Below, piece by piece: positions 1 to 8,091 of a stretch of 32,102 bases of DNA. This stretch comes from Casp-Chloro-G3 sp002816715 (lineage in GTDB: Bacteria > Chloroflexota > Dehalococcoidia > Lucifugimonadales > UBA3495), in NCBI GenBank assembly GCA_027623815.1, contig JAQBUV010000023.1, forward strand, positions 1-32,102, in the 5' to 3' direction. The notes under the pieces were generated by a model. It was not told the DNA's origin and did no database searches. It saw only the letters and a program-made list of their open reading frames with translations. The translations under genes were made by a program, and so were the position numbers. Position 1 is the stretch's first letter. Each line of letters begins with the position of its first letter.

Positions 1-21
1 CGACAAAACCTTAATTCTGTC

Positions 22-152
22 AGCAATTCTAATTATGGGGTTAATGTCGGTATTCGCCCCGTCACGGCCCTCTTGTACAGATACGAGTGATGGGTTCAGA
101 GGAGCGATTTTCTGCCGATACGCGGGGTCGAATTGCCATAATTAGAATTGCT
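22..152. mobile_element. MITE-like 131-bp hairpin element, copy 1
   Basis: The element is bounded by perfect 17-bp terminal inverted repeats, AGCAATTCTAATTATGG on the left and its complement on the right. One more C/G pair (21 and 153) extends them to 18 bp in this copy. The 9-bp sequence TAATTCTGT flanks it directly at 12-20 and 154-162, as expected of a target-site duplication. A second copy lies at 12471-12601 in the same orientation with only two differences. Inside the termini a second stem forms between ATTCGCCCCG (53-62) and CGGGGTCGAAT. There is no open reading frame, so any movement would need a transposase supplied elsewhere. It could instead be a non-mobile regulatory hairpin repeat, but the flanking duplication favours insertion. 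Confidence 0.75.
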
Positions 153-171
153 GTAATTCTGTTGGATATTC

Positions 172-200
172 TTACCTGCATCGCAGAGTGAGTGTATACT
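172..200 (+). promoter_or_regulatory. Candidate promoter for the DUF1800 gene
   Basis: TTACCT (172-177) and TATACT (195-200) are separated by 17 bp and lie 56 bp before the ATG at 256. The -10 is a good match to the sigma-70 consensus and the -35 is weak. The -35 starts 20 bp after the right end of the MITE-like element. A similar TATACT with a TTAC-type -35 occurs at 22307-22334. Confidence 0.35.
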
Positions 201-255
201 GCGAATGTTCTGTTTCCAGCCAAAACCGCCTAAGTGAACGGACACGGGAGGTGCC

Positions 256-1683
256 ATGCTCTATCCAGCCCTATCAGACCCTCAACGTAAGGACCGGGCG
301 CTGATGGCCCACTTGATGCGCCGGGCCGGATTTGGCGCGATACGAGACGAATTGGAAAGCCGCTGCGTCCTAGGGTATCGAGCCACGGTCGAGGAATTGC
401 TGCACCCAGAACAGGCCGCCCCCCTGGAAGAAGATGTCCTCCGGCGTTACCAAATTGACCAGAACAGCCTGATGCTAATTGAGAGCTGCCAGGCTTATTG
501 GCTGCACCGGATCATCAACACCAAAGCGCCCCTGGAAGAAAAAATGGCTTTGTTCTGGCACGGCCTGTTCGCCACCGCCTACGGTAAATTGAACCACGCC
601 AAGGCGGTGGTCAATCAGACCAACCTCTTCCGGCGCTATGGACTGGGCAGCTTCCGCACATTGCTCATTGAGCTTTCCCGTGACCCGGCGATGATCTTCT
701 GGCTGGACAACAAGGACAACCACCGGGGAGCGCCCAACGAGAACTTTGGCCGCGAACTGCTGGAGCTATTTACGATGGGCATCGGCAGTTATACCGAAGA
801 CGACGTGAAAGCCTGCGCTCGGGCGTTTACTGGCTGGACGATTAACAATGCCGAGTACATGACCATTCGGGCATCCCGTGACTCGGTCTGGCCTCACGGG
901 CGGCTGGACTGGCAGTTCGTCTATCGGTCGGCAGACCATGATGATACTCCCAAGACCTTCTTGGGCCACACCGGGCGGTTCAATGGTGAAGACGTTATTG
1001 ACCTGATCTGCGCCCAACCCGCCACCGCCTGGTTTGTCGCCAGCAAGCTGTACCAGTTCTTTGTTGCCGACACTCCCGACGAGGACGCTATTCAGATATT
1101 GGCCGATGAGTTTCAGCGCACCGATGGCGACCTTCGTTCGGTGATGCGCACTCTGTTTCTGGCCGATTTCTTCGCTGCTGACGATGTTCGTCTGGGCAAA
1201 GTCAAAAGCCCAACGGAATTGGTGGGCGGTACCGCTCGGCTGGCGGGCAGTCACCAGTTCCCAGAATGGAGTATCGTCAACCTGGCGATGGATGTAAATT
1301 TCATGGGCCAGGAAATCCTGAATCCACCAACTGTGGAGGGCTGGCACACCGGCCCGGAGTGGATCGATACTGGCAACCTGGTGGAGCGCATCAACTCGGC
1401 TGCTCTGGAAATGGGTGACACCACCCAACCGGGCGTGCGGAGCATCATTGACCGCCTGCAGACTTTCGGTACGGTGCTGTCCCCCGCTGTATTTGTCGAT
1501 GCATGCCTGGATGCTATGGGGCAATTCGAGACATCTGACGCTACGCGAGATCAACTGGTACGGTATGCCAGCAAGCTAGGCGACCTCCACTTCGACCGGC
1601 AAGATTCGCTGGTTTGCACCGAGCAGCGAGTGGGCGAGATGCTGCAAATGATCGTGGCTACGCGCGAATACCAACTGGCCTGA
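256..1683 (+). CDS. DUF1800 family protein
   Basis: A 475-residue protein with the DUF1800 hallmarks: an N-terminal HLMRRAGFG, a central segment with WHGLFATAYGK and the RDPAMIFWLDN block, then ENFGRELLELFTMGIGSYTEDDV followed by ARAFTGW. Length is normal for the family. The start is supported by GGGAGG about 6 nt upstream. No signal peptide or membrane segment is visible, although many relatives are secreted. The biochemical function of DUF1800 is unknown. In many bacteria it is paired with a DUF1501 gene. Here the next gene, 12 bp downstream on the same strand, encodes an NHL propeller and no DUF1501 gene is present in the window. The family call is secure and the role is not known. Confidence 0.85.
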   Translation: MLYPALSDPQRKDRALMAHLMRRAGFGAIRDELESRCVLGYRATVEELLHPEQAAPLEEDVLRRYQIDQNSLMLIESCQAYWLHRIINTKAPLEEKMALFWHGLFATAYGKLNHAKAVVNQTNLFRRYGLGSFRTLLIELSRDPAMIFWLDNKDNHRGAPNENFGRELLELFTMGIGSYTEDDVKACARAFTGWTINNAEYMTIRASRDSVWPHGRLDWQFVYRSADHDDTPKTFLGHTGRFNGEDVIDLICAQPATAWFVASKLYQFFVADTPDEDAIQILADEFQRTDGDLRSVMRTLFLADFFAADDVRLGKVKSPTELVGGTARLAGSHQFPEWSIVNLAMDVNFMGQEILNPPTVEGWHTGPEWIDTGNLVERINSAALEMGDTTQPGVRSIIDRLQTFGTVLSPAVFVDACLDAMGQFETSDATRDQLVRYASKLGDLHFDRQDSLVCTEQRVGEMLQMIVATREYQLA

Positions 1684-1695
1684 CGCTGTTTTCCT

Positions 1696-2721
1696 ATGCT
1701 GACCAAGGCGACTTTCCGCTACAGCCACACCATCGGCTTCCAGACCAACCAGGGTCGCGGTTTCAGCAACCCGGTGGATGTTGCGCTGGATTCCTCAGGA
1801 ACGCTTTACGTGCTGAACCGGGCCGGGCCTGAAGTGGGAATTCGGCTGCCCTATAAGCGGGTGACCATCTGCACCGTGGGTCAGGAGTATCTGGGAGAGT
1901 TCGGCACTGGTGGCACCGGCGATGGTCAGTTCTGGTGGCCCAGTTCCTTGGCCTTCGACAGTGTAGGCAGGTTGTACGTGGCCGACGAAGCCTTGCACCG
2001 CATCAGCGTCTTTGCCAAAGACGGCCAGTTCCTAGCCAAATGGGGAATAAATGGGTCAAGGGATGGGGAATTGAACCGCCCTTCGTACCTGGCCTTCGAT
2101 CAAGAAGATAACCTTTACGTCGCTGACAGCCTGAACCACCGGGTGCAGAAATTCAGCCAAGACGGGCGGTTTCACAGTAAATGGGGCACCCCAGGCAACG
2201 CCCCAGGCCAGTTCAACATGCCCTGGGGTTTATCGATTGACGAGATTGGCAATCTCTACGTTGCCGACTGGCGCAATGACCGGGTTCAAAAGTTCAGCCT
2301 CCAAGGAGACTTCCTGGCAGAATGGGGAACTTCCAGTAACGGGGCGGGTCAATTCAACCGGCCCTCCAGCGTGGCGGTCGATGCGGCAGGACTTATTTAC
2401 GTCGCTGATTGGGGGAACGAGCGAGTGCAGGTCATGAGTCAAGAGGGCGAGACGTTAGCAGTCTTGCGGGGAGATTCGGTTGATTCTCGCTGGGCCGAAG
2501 ACTACTTTGCCGCTAACCCGGACGAGGCCATCCTGCGCCGCAAAGCAGACTTGGAGCCATCAATCAAGCCCCACGCTGAGCATTCCCGTGAAGAATCGGC
2601 CAACGTTGAGCAGTTGCTGTGGGGGCCTACCGCCGTCAAGCTGGACTCTCAAGGGCGAATCTACATCGTCGATAGCTGCCGCCACCGCCTGCAAATTTAC
2701 CAGAAGGTTGGTCATTCTTAA
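1696..2721 (+). CDS. NHL-repeat beta-propeller protein
   Basis: A 341-residue protein built of about six NHL-type repeats with the recurring pattern GQFN.P.GLA.D..GNLYVAD..N.RVQKF, for example near residues 75-110, 125-160, 170-205 and 220-255. The last repeat comes after an insert rich in charged residues, around residues 265-305, and ends with IYIVDSCRHRLQIYQK. Such propellers mediate binding to proteins or ligands, and some relatives are extracellular or enzymatic. No signal peptide or catalytic motif is recognisable. The gene follows the DUF1800 gene by 12 bp and is probably co-transcribed. No strong ribosome binding site is seen before the ATG, which suggests translational coupling. The specific function is unknown. 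Confidence 0.8.
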   Translation: MLTKATFRYSHTIGFQTNQGRGFSNPVDVALDSSGTLYVLNRAGPEVGIRLPYKRVTICTVGQEYLGEFGTGGTGDGQFWWPSSLAFDSVGRLYVADEALHRISVFAKDGQFLAKWGINGSRDGELNRPSYLAFDQEDNLYVADSLNHRVQKFSQDGRFHSKWGTPGNAPGQFNMPWGLSIDEIGNLYVADWRNDRVQKFSLQGDFLAEWGTSSNGAGQFNRPSSVAVDAAGLIYVADWGNERVQVMSQEGETLAVLRGDSVDSRWAEDYFAANPDEAILRRKADLEPSIKPHAEHSREESANVEQLLWGPTAVKLDSQGRIYIVDSCRHRLQIYQKVGHS

Positions 2722-2724
2722 TAC

Positions 2725-2762
2725 AACCGCCGCTGACCATGCTTGGATAGTCAACGGCGGTT
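2725..2762. terminator. Hairpin between convergent genes
   Basis: AACCGCCG (2725-2732) pairs with CGGCGGTT (2755-2762). TGAC (2734-2737) and GTCA (2750-2753) pair inside it after a one-base mismatch. The hairpin sits between the convergent NHL and decarboxylase-like genes and could terminate both. The T-tract after it is poor, so it is not a classical intrinsic terminator. Confidence 0.5.
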
Positions 2763-2787
2763 CCCTTAGCTCAGTGTGAATCCTGCG

Positions 2788-3345
2788 CTAGACTGGCAAC
2801 AGAGGTTCGTCCCGGTCCGGCAGCAGATCAGTGTCAAAGCCGTTGATCGCGAGGGCAATCATGGCGTAGTTTCCGATCAGCATGGTCAACTCGATCAGCC
2901 CCTGCTTGCCGAACTGTTCGAAGGCCGCCTGATAGGCTCCCCGGCTGGCGTAGTGGTTGCGCAGAACTGAACGCGCATAATTGACCACTGCCTCTTCATC
3001 CGGGGCCAGGTCGTCCAGATCGTTCTCCTCGCGCAGATCGTCGACAATATCATCGCGCATGCCAGCTTCGCGGGCCGAAGCGGCGTGGGCGTTCCAGATA
3101 TGCTGGCAGTCCATCTCCCGGGCGGTGATCAACATGGTGAACTCTTGAATCTTCTTGGGCAGACTGGAATGGTCCCGCAGGTAGTTGTTCAGAGCTGTCG
3201 CTCTCTTGGAAAGTTCAGGGACATGGGCCAATACTGATCCCGGCCCATATTGAGGCGCGGAACCGCCACTCCCGAATAGTTCGTCGAAGACCACTTGTTG
3301 GTCAGCGGGTACGGTATCTCTGGTCGCTCTAGGTATTCGTGCCAC
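2788..3345 (-). CDS. Carboxymuconolactone decarboxylase-like (AhpD-fold) protein
   Basis: A 185-residue all-helical protein of the CMD/AhpD superfamily. The core helix reads LITAREMDCQHIWNAHAASAREAGM at about residues 72-96. It keeps the family's E, C, W and H pattern but has a single cysteine, not the CxxC of AhpD, so a disulfide reductase role is unlikely. The start is GTG, fixed by AAGGAGG 6 nt upstream. It is the last of three minus-strand genes, after an RraA-like aldolase 57 bp away. CMD-type enzymes act late in protocatechuate catabolism and RraA-like aldolases in the related 4,5-cleavage route. The pairing therefore hints at breakdown of aromatic-derived acids, which is an inference. 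Many CMD-family proteins remain uncharacterised. Confidence 0.75.
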   Translation of the reverse strand: MARIPRATRDTVPADQQVVFDELFGSGGSAPQYGPGSVLAHVPELSKRATALNNYLRDHSSLPKKIQEFTMLITAREMDCQHIWNAHAASAREAGMRDDIVDDLREENDLDDLAPDEEAVVNYARSVLRNHYASRGAYQAAFEQFGKQGLIELTMLIGNYAMIALAINGFDTDLLPDRDEPLLPV

Positions 3346-3402
3346 GGTTTCCTCCTTAATTCTAGTTGCTCAATTTAGCTGCCAAACTTTATGGCCAAAT
3401 GT

Positions 3403-4128
3403 TTAGTGATTGACCTTCTTGCCGGTCTTTTCCTCGAACAGTTGCCAGGTCAGATCATTAAATGGATAGTACTTGCCCGGCGAGCATTTTTCGACCTCAA
3501 GCTGCGCTTTGATCACCCCTTCTACCTCTTCCCGCTGGTGCGCTATTTCGATGACCTCATCCACAATAGCTCTGGGCACCACCACTACGCCATCATCGTC
3601 GCCCACAATGGCATCGCCGGGACGCACCAGCACGCCGCCACACTGGACTGCATCATTCACCTGCCAGGGCCAGAACTCGGCCGGGCCTTGCTTGGCAGTG
3701 CAGGCGGCTGAATAGACCGGGAAGCCGTATTCCTTCAGCGAGTTGGTGTCACGTACCGCTCCGTCGGTTACCAGCCCGCCGACTTGGCGCTGGAACAGCC
3801 GGAAAAATTTGATGTCGCCGCCAATGGAACTGTACTGCCAGCCCATCGCGTCAATTACGAGCACTTCGCCGGGGCCGCACAATTCAAAAGCGACGTACTC
3901 GGCGGAAAACTCCCGCTTGGGCTTGTCTTGGGCCAAGTCTGGTCGGTGAGGAACAAACCGTAACGTCACCGCGCGACCGGCCATGCTCTGACCTGGCTGG
4001 AGCGGCAACGCACCTTCGATCATGCTCATCGGCCAGTTCTTGACCCAGAGAGCGTCAATCAGGGTCTGAGTAGGGATTTTACGCAGGACTTCTAGAGTTT
4101 CGTCGGAGATCGCGGTTGGAGTGGTCAT
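3403..4128 (-). CDS. RraA-like / 4-hydroxy-4-methyl-2-oxoglutarate aldolase family protein
   Basis: A protein of 241 residues from the ATG at 4128, which is preceded by GAGGT. An upstream in-frame start would add 16 residues without family similarity. The C-terminal two thirds carry the RraA/HMG-aldolase signature: GEVLVIDAMGWQYSSIGGDIKFFRLFQRQVGGLVTDGAVRD, where the GGD and the DGAVRD arginine-aspartate are the usual pyruvate and metal binding positions. PGDAIVGDDDGVVVVPR follows. Members are either pyruvate aldolases acting on HMG/CHA or, as in E. coli RraA, regulators of RNase E. The longer N- and C-terminal extensions and the CMD-like neighbour favour an aldolase or related lyase. The exact substrate cannot be read from the sequence. 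Confidence 0.8.
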   Translation of the reverse strand: MTTPTAISDETLEVLRKIPTQTLIDALWVKNWPMSMIEGALPLQPGQSMAGRAVTLRFVPHRPDLAQDKPKREFSAEYVAFELCGPGEVLVIDAMGWQYSSIGGDIKFFRLFQRQVGGLVTDGAVRDTNSLKEYGFPVYSAACTAKQGPAEFWPWQVNDAVQCGGVLVRPGDAIVGDDDGVVVVPRAIVDEVIEIAHQREEVEGVIKAQLEVEKCSPGKYYPFNDLTWQLFEEKTGKKVNH

Positions 4129-4255
4129 CGTGCACCTCAGGTAACAGGTCTGCTGCGGCGGTATTATAGGACACAATCAGCGATAAATGAAGCTAGGCGA
4201 CCGGCAAGAGTCACTCCTTGTATTAGCTTCAGGAAAACCGATAGGCCTGGGGAGC

Positions 4256-5260
4256 CTAATTGGCTAACGCTTCCTTGACCCGTTGTTCAACGTCCGGGGG
4301 CACCCAATCAGCCCAAATATCATGGTTTTGCAAGAACCAGATGGCGCCCTCGTCAATGCTGGCATCTCTATCGGCCATCCATTCCACGGCGGCAATTTGG
4401 GAAGGGGCGGGGAAGCGCCAAAGCCGCAAAAACTCCACCACCTCCGGCGCTCTGGTGATCAGGCTGGGGTGGACCGCGATCAGCACTCTGGTCGCAGGAT
4501 AAGCGCAGCCGGTTTCGGGGCCCACATCCACACCGCACTTCGGCTCGGTCAGCATTGCCAGGTCAAGCTCGGACGCGGTCTTGGTTGGCCCCCACATGTA
4601 GCCAAGCCAGGGGTCGCGCTTTACGTAAGCGCCTTCCAGAGAAGCGAACAGAGCCGCCTCAGACCGTGGCGAAACCAATTCGACGACATCGGTCAAGCCA
4701 TAAGCCGCGACTTTTTGCTCGTTGATATTCTCGCATTCCCAACCCACTACGCAAGTGACTAGCCGGGCTTTGCCGTCGCTGTCCGGTGTGACGAAGAGGT
4801 CTTTGAATTTACGCAAATCTTGGACCGATGTCAGCCCCGGATTTTCATTTAATACGTATTGAGGCACAGCAAAGGTGCTTTGCCAGTTGTCGTCCAGGCT
4901 GCGGCCCAAAGATATTACTGAACCGTCGCCCACGGCAAGATCCCAGGCTTCCTGTTGATTGGGAAGCCAGATTTCCATAGTTACCTGAGTAGTGCCCTTC
5001 AGCAACTCATCGAACAACGCGATGGTGTCACCGGAGATAACATCCACCGGGTAGCCATAGCCTCGCTCCAAAATAAACATGGCTATCCGGTTCTGCAATT
5101 TGGCACTGTCCCAACTCAGGTCAGAGAACACAATTGGGTCTTTGGGCGGTGGCTCCGGCGTTGGAGAGGAAGCGGCGGTGCAGGCAACTGCGGCCAGGGC
5201 AACCACTCCGATAACAACGCCCAGAATGGCGCGGCCAGTAATTTGCCAGACCTTCAGCAT
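4256..5260 (-). CDS. Glycine betaine/proline-type ABC transporter substrate-binding lipoprotein
   Basis: A protein of 334 residues from the ATG at 5260, which follows AGAGGCG. The frame stays open further upstream, but only this start gives a signal sequence: a basic N-terminus (MLKVWQITGR), a hydrophobic run, then AAVAC with Cys27 as the likely lipid-anchored residue, and a Pro/Ser/Thr-rich linker. The mature part resembles OpuAC/ProX proteins: a DLSWDSAKLQNRIAMFILE opening, TMEIWLPNQ, repeated Trp residues that could form an aromatic box for quaternary amines, and YAYP/GCAYPAT-type segments. No permease or ATPase gene lies beside it, so it is an orphan binding protein here. It is transcribed divergently from tyrA. 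Ligand specificity is inferred from the family only. Confidence 0.8.
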   Translation of the reverse strand: MLKVWQITGRAILGVVIGVVALAAVACTAASSPTPEPPPKDPIVFSDLSWDSAKLQNRIAMFILERGYGYPVDVISGDTIALFDELLKGTTQVTMEIWLPNQQEAWDLAVGDGSVISLGRSLDDNWQSTFAVPQYVLNENPGLTSVQDLRKFKDLFVTPDSDGKARLVTCVVGWECENINEQKVAAYGLTDVVELVSPRSEAALFASLEGAYVKRDPWLGYMWGPTKTASELDLAMLTEPKCGVDVGPETGCAYPATRVLIAVHPSLITRAPEVVEFLRLWRFPAPSQIAAVEWMADRDASIDEGAIWFLQNHDIWADWVPPDVEQRVKEALAN

Positions 5261-5426
5261 GTCGCCTCTTTTTTGGTGAATTTTGGATTGACTGTCGGAA
5301 GTCAGTCTGCCAGCAGGCAAGGCTTTAGTCAATTCGAGTTTCTCCCGCACCGTTTTCTCACCTAGCGTTGATAGTGTAAGATAAGCTAACTCAGCATTTA
5401 TCCTAAATGCCATCCCGGAGGCAATC

Positions 5427-6440
5427 ATGCCAAAAATAGCGATAATCGGTACAGGTCTAATCGGTACATCCCTGGGCATGGCGCTGAAGCAATCGCAACT
5501 CAAGGAACTCTACATAGTTGGTACTGACTCCGAACATAATTCCCGTTCCGGTGCCCAGAAAAAGGGGGCTTTCGACAAAGTCGAAAATCGTCTGTTTTCC
5601 GCCGCGGAAGATGCCGATATTGTCGTGCTGGCCACGCCGGTCATGGCAATGAAAAACCTGATGGAAGTCTTGGGACAGGAATTGAAAGAGGGCTGTGTGG
5701 TGACCGACGTGGGCAGTTCCAAGGGCGTCGTGCTGGAGTGGGCCGACCAATACCTGCCGGATACAGTGGATTTCGTCGGCGGCCATCCAATGGCAGGCAA
5801 GGAAACCCCCGGGCCTGAGGAGGCGGCAGCCGACCTGTTCATGGGCAAAACCTACTGCATAATACCCAGCCAAAAGGCCAGCCAACGGGCGGTTGCTGAG
5901 GTGGCCACTCTGGTTGAAGCCGTTGGCGCCAAGCCTTACTTTATCAGCATCGAAGAACATGACAGCTTCGTGGCGGCGGCCAGCCATCTGCCCTTCCTGC
6001 TGTCGATGGCGTTGGTTGGCTGCACCTCCAAAAGCGCCAATTGGGAGGACATTGCTCAACTGGCCTCTTCCGGATTTCGGGACATCAGCCGCCTCGCGTC
6101 GGGAGACCCGGTGATGCATCGGGATATCTGCGTTTCCAATTCCAAGCCCATCGTTGCCTGGATCGACGCCTTTATCCGAGAGTTGCATGATTTTCGAGAT
6201 ATGTTAGATGTTGAGACTGAGCCAGACGCGGACGCCGTCAAGACCATCTTTGAGCATGCCAATGAGGCTCGTGCCAAGTGGATGGCAGGAGCGGTGACCC
6301 TAGAGTCTCGGGGCTATAGTCCCCACCAGGAATTGCCAAGCTTCGCTGAGAGCATGGGCGAGATGTTCATGGGGCGACGCGCTATGGATGCGCGGAAGAA
6401 GATCACGCAACTATGGAGCGGCAAGGGCGATAAGAGGTAG
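5427..6440 (+). CDS. tyrA: Prephenate dehydrogenase
   Basis: A 337-residue NAD(P)-dependent dehydrogenase of tyrosine biosynthesis, converting prephenate to 4-hydroxyphenylpyruvate. The Rossmann motif GTGLIGTSLG lies at residues 8-17. The substrate domain contains VTDVGSSKGVV and the signature VDFVGGHPMAGKETPG, whose His and nearby residues are catalytic in TyrA. SHLPFLLSMAL follows in the helical dimerisation domain. GGAGG lies 6 nt before the ATG. There is no fused ACT or chorismate mutase domain. It heads a plus-strand run tyrA-gmk-lipA-amidohydrolase with gaps of roughly 20-30 bp and is divergent from the lipoprotein gene. Confidence 0.88.
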   Translation: MPKIAIIGTGLIGTSLGMALKQSQLKELYIVGTDSEHNSRSGAQKKGAFDKVENRLFSAAEDADIVVLATPVMAMKNLMEVLGQELKEGCVVTDVGSSKGVVLEWADQYLPDTVDFVGGHPMAGKETPGPEEAAADLFMGKTYCIIPSQKASQRAVAEVATLVEAVGAKPYFISIEEHDSFVAAASHLPFLLSMALVGCTSKSANWEDIAQLASSGFRDISRLASGDPVMHRDICVSNSKPIVAWIDAFIRELHDFRDMLDVETEPDADAVKTIFEHANEARAKWMAGAVTLESRGYSPHQELPSFAESMGEMFMGRRAMDARKKITQLWSGKGDKR

Positions 6441-6469
6441 TGTTGGCCATGCAGTTACAGGTGCTTTAG

Positions 6470-7090
6470 TTGGTGGACATTCCTGAGCTCAATCCCGCGC
6501 CGCCGCTGTTGGTGGTGCTGTCGGGCCCTTCTGGTGTGGGCAAAGACGCGGCCCTGGACGGGTTGAAGAGATTAGACCGCCCCTGGCACTTTGCAATTAC
6601 TGCCACCACCCGACCGCCTCGTTCCGGCGAACAGGACGGCGTTGATTATATTTTCCTTGACACCGAAACCTTCCTCAAGATGAAGGATCGGGATCAATTT
6701 TTGGAATGCGCCGAGGTCTACGGCAAGTGGTATGGTGTGCCCCGGTCTCAGGTGCGGCAGGCTCTCAAGAATGGCAAAGACGTCATTCTAAAGATTGATG
6801 TTCAGGGGGCGGCGACTGTGCGTAAATTAGCGCCCGAGGCATTGTCGCTCTTTATGCTTCCTGCTTCTTACGCGGAATTACGCAGCCGACTGAACGGGCG
6901 AATGAGCGAATCCGCGCCAGATTTGGAACTACGCTTGCAGACTGCTCAGGAGGAATTGGCCCAGGTCAGCCAGTTCGATTACCGCGTAATAAACCGTGAT
7001 GGCGGGCTGGAGCAGGCCATCGCCGATATTGATGCCATCATCGCCGCGGAGAAGTGCCGCGTGGTACCTAGAGTGGTGCAGTTTCTGTGA
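6470..7090 (+). CDS. gmk: Guanylate kinase
   Basis: A 206-residue protein matching Gmk, which phosphorylates GMP to GDP. It has a P-loop at residues 19-26, the GMP-binding segment TTRPPRSGEQDGVDYIFL, then FLECAEVYGKWYGVP and VILKIDVQGAATVRK, in the normal order. The P-loop reads GPSGVGKD followed by AAL, whereas textbook Gmk has GKGT or GKST. The magnesium-coordinating Ser/Thr is therefore missing at its usual place, although everything else is conserved. The start is TTG at 6470 or GTG at 6473. AGGTG at 6459-6463 fits either. It lies 29 bp after tyrA and 22 bp before lipA. Confidence 0.88.
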   Translation: MVDIPELNPAPPLLVVLSGPSGVGKDAALDGLKRLDRPWHFAITATTRPPRSGEQDGVDYIFLDTETFLKMKDRDQFLECAEVYGKWYGVPRSQVRQALKNGKDVILKIDVQGAATVRKLAPEALSLFMLPASYAELRSRLNGRMSESAPDLELRLQTAQEELAQVSQFDYRVINRDGGLEQAIADIDAIIAAEKCRVVPRVVQFL

Positions 7091-7112
7091 GAGCGCCGGG
7101 ACGGGATAATAA

Positions 7113-8060
7113 ATGCCAATAGAGCAACCTAACGGAGAGCAACCTGCCGGCTCAAACTCAGACCATAGGCTAGGCAATTTATCGGTGCGCCCCCGGTTGC
7201 CCGAGTGGCTCAAAGTGAAGATGCCCGGCAGCCCCCGCTACATTGAGCTAAAGCAACTGCTGCGCGGCCATCAACTGCACACCGTATGCGAAGAAGCCCA
7301 CTGCCCCAACATTGGCGAGTGCTGGGATCGGGGCGCGGCCACCTTCATGATTCTGGGTGACATTTGCACCCGCGCCTGTCGTTACTGCGCGGTGATCACC
7401 GGACGGCCGCAGGGTCTAGACCTTCAGGAGCCATCCCGTTTGGCCGAAACGGTCAAGATGATGGGACTGCGCTACTGCGTAATCACCTCAGTCAATCGGG
7501 ATGATCTGGCCGACGGCGGGGCCTTCATCTTCGCCGCCTGTATCAATGAAATCCGCGCCCAAGTCCCCGGCTGCAAGGTGGAGGTGCTCATCCCCGACTT
7601 TGCCGGTTCATGGTCGGCATTGCAGAAGGTGATTGCGGCCAAGCCCGACGTGCTGAACCATAACATTGAGACCACCCGCCGGGTGTTCCATTCGGTGCGT
7701 CCTAAAGGCGAATACCAGCTATCGCTGGACTTGTTGGCGAAAGCGAAGGAGCTTGACCCCCACCTGGCAACCAAGTCGGGCATCATAGTGGGCATGGGTG
7801 AGTCCAAGGCAGAATTGATCGAGACCATGCGGGACTTGAGAGCAGTGGACTGCGATCTGCTAACCATTGGACAGTACCTCCGCCCATCGATCAAACATAT
7901 CCCCCTGGACCGCTATTACACTCCGGCTGAGTTCGATGAGCTTCGTGAGATTGGCGAAGGATTAGGGTTCAAACACGTCGCCTCCGGGCCGCTGGTGCGT
8001 AGCTCTTATCATGCCGACGAACAGCACGACGCTGCGATGGCGTCTTCGCCGAACCACTAG
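7113..8060 (+). CDS. lipA: Lipoyl synthase (radical SAM)
   Basis: A 315-residue protein that inserts two sulfurs into octanoylated carrier proteins. The auxiliary Fe-S cluster cysteines form CEEAHCPNIGEC (residues 59, 64, 70). The radical SAM motif CTRACRYC supplies cysteines 85, 89 and 92. Family motifs VITSVNRDDLADGGA, VLNHNIETT and GMGESKAE follow in order. The C-terminal end has GPLVRSSYHADE, which includes the conserved RSSY serine that ligates the auxiliary cluster. The length is typical. The gene is 22 bp after gmk and 31 bp before the amidohydrolase. No lipB is present in the window. Confidence 0.93.
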   Translation: MPIEQPNGEQPAGSNSDHRLGNLSVRPRLPEWLKVKMPGSPRYIELKQLLRGHQLHTVCEEAHCPNIGECWDRGAATFMILGDICTRACRYCAVITGRPQGLDLQEPSRLAETVKMMGLRYCVITSVNRDDLADGGAFIFAACINEIRAQVPGCKVEVLIPDFAGSWSALQKVIAAKPDVLNHNIETTRRVFHSVRPKGEYQLSLDLLAKAKELDPHLATKSGIIVGMGESKAELIETMRDLRAVDCDLLTIGQYLRPSIKHIPLDRYYTPAEFDELREIGEGLGFKHVASGPLVRSSYHADEQHDAAMASSPNH

Positions 8061-8091
8061 CAGATCACTCGGCGTCAGGGAGCATTCAACC

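Noticed and set aside
766..1554. 262-residue minus-strand frame opposite the DUF1800 gene
   Set aside because: It has no recognisable domain and lies fully opposite a gene with clear family motifs.
5261..5503. Longer N-terminus of the betaine-binding protein (start at TTG 5503)
   Set aside because: It would overlap tyrA, lacks a ribosome binding site and would bury the lipoprotein signal sequence.
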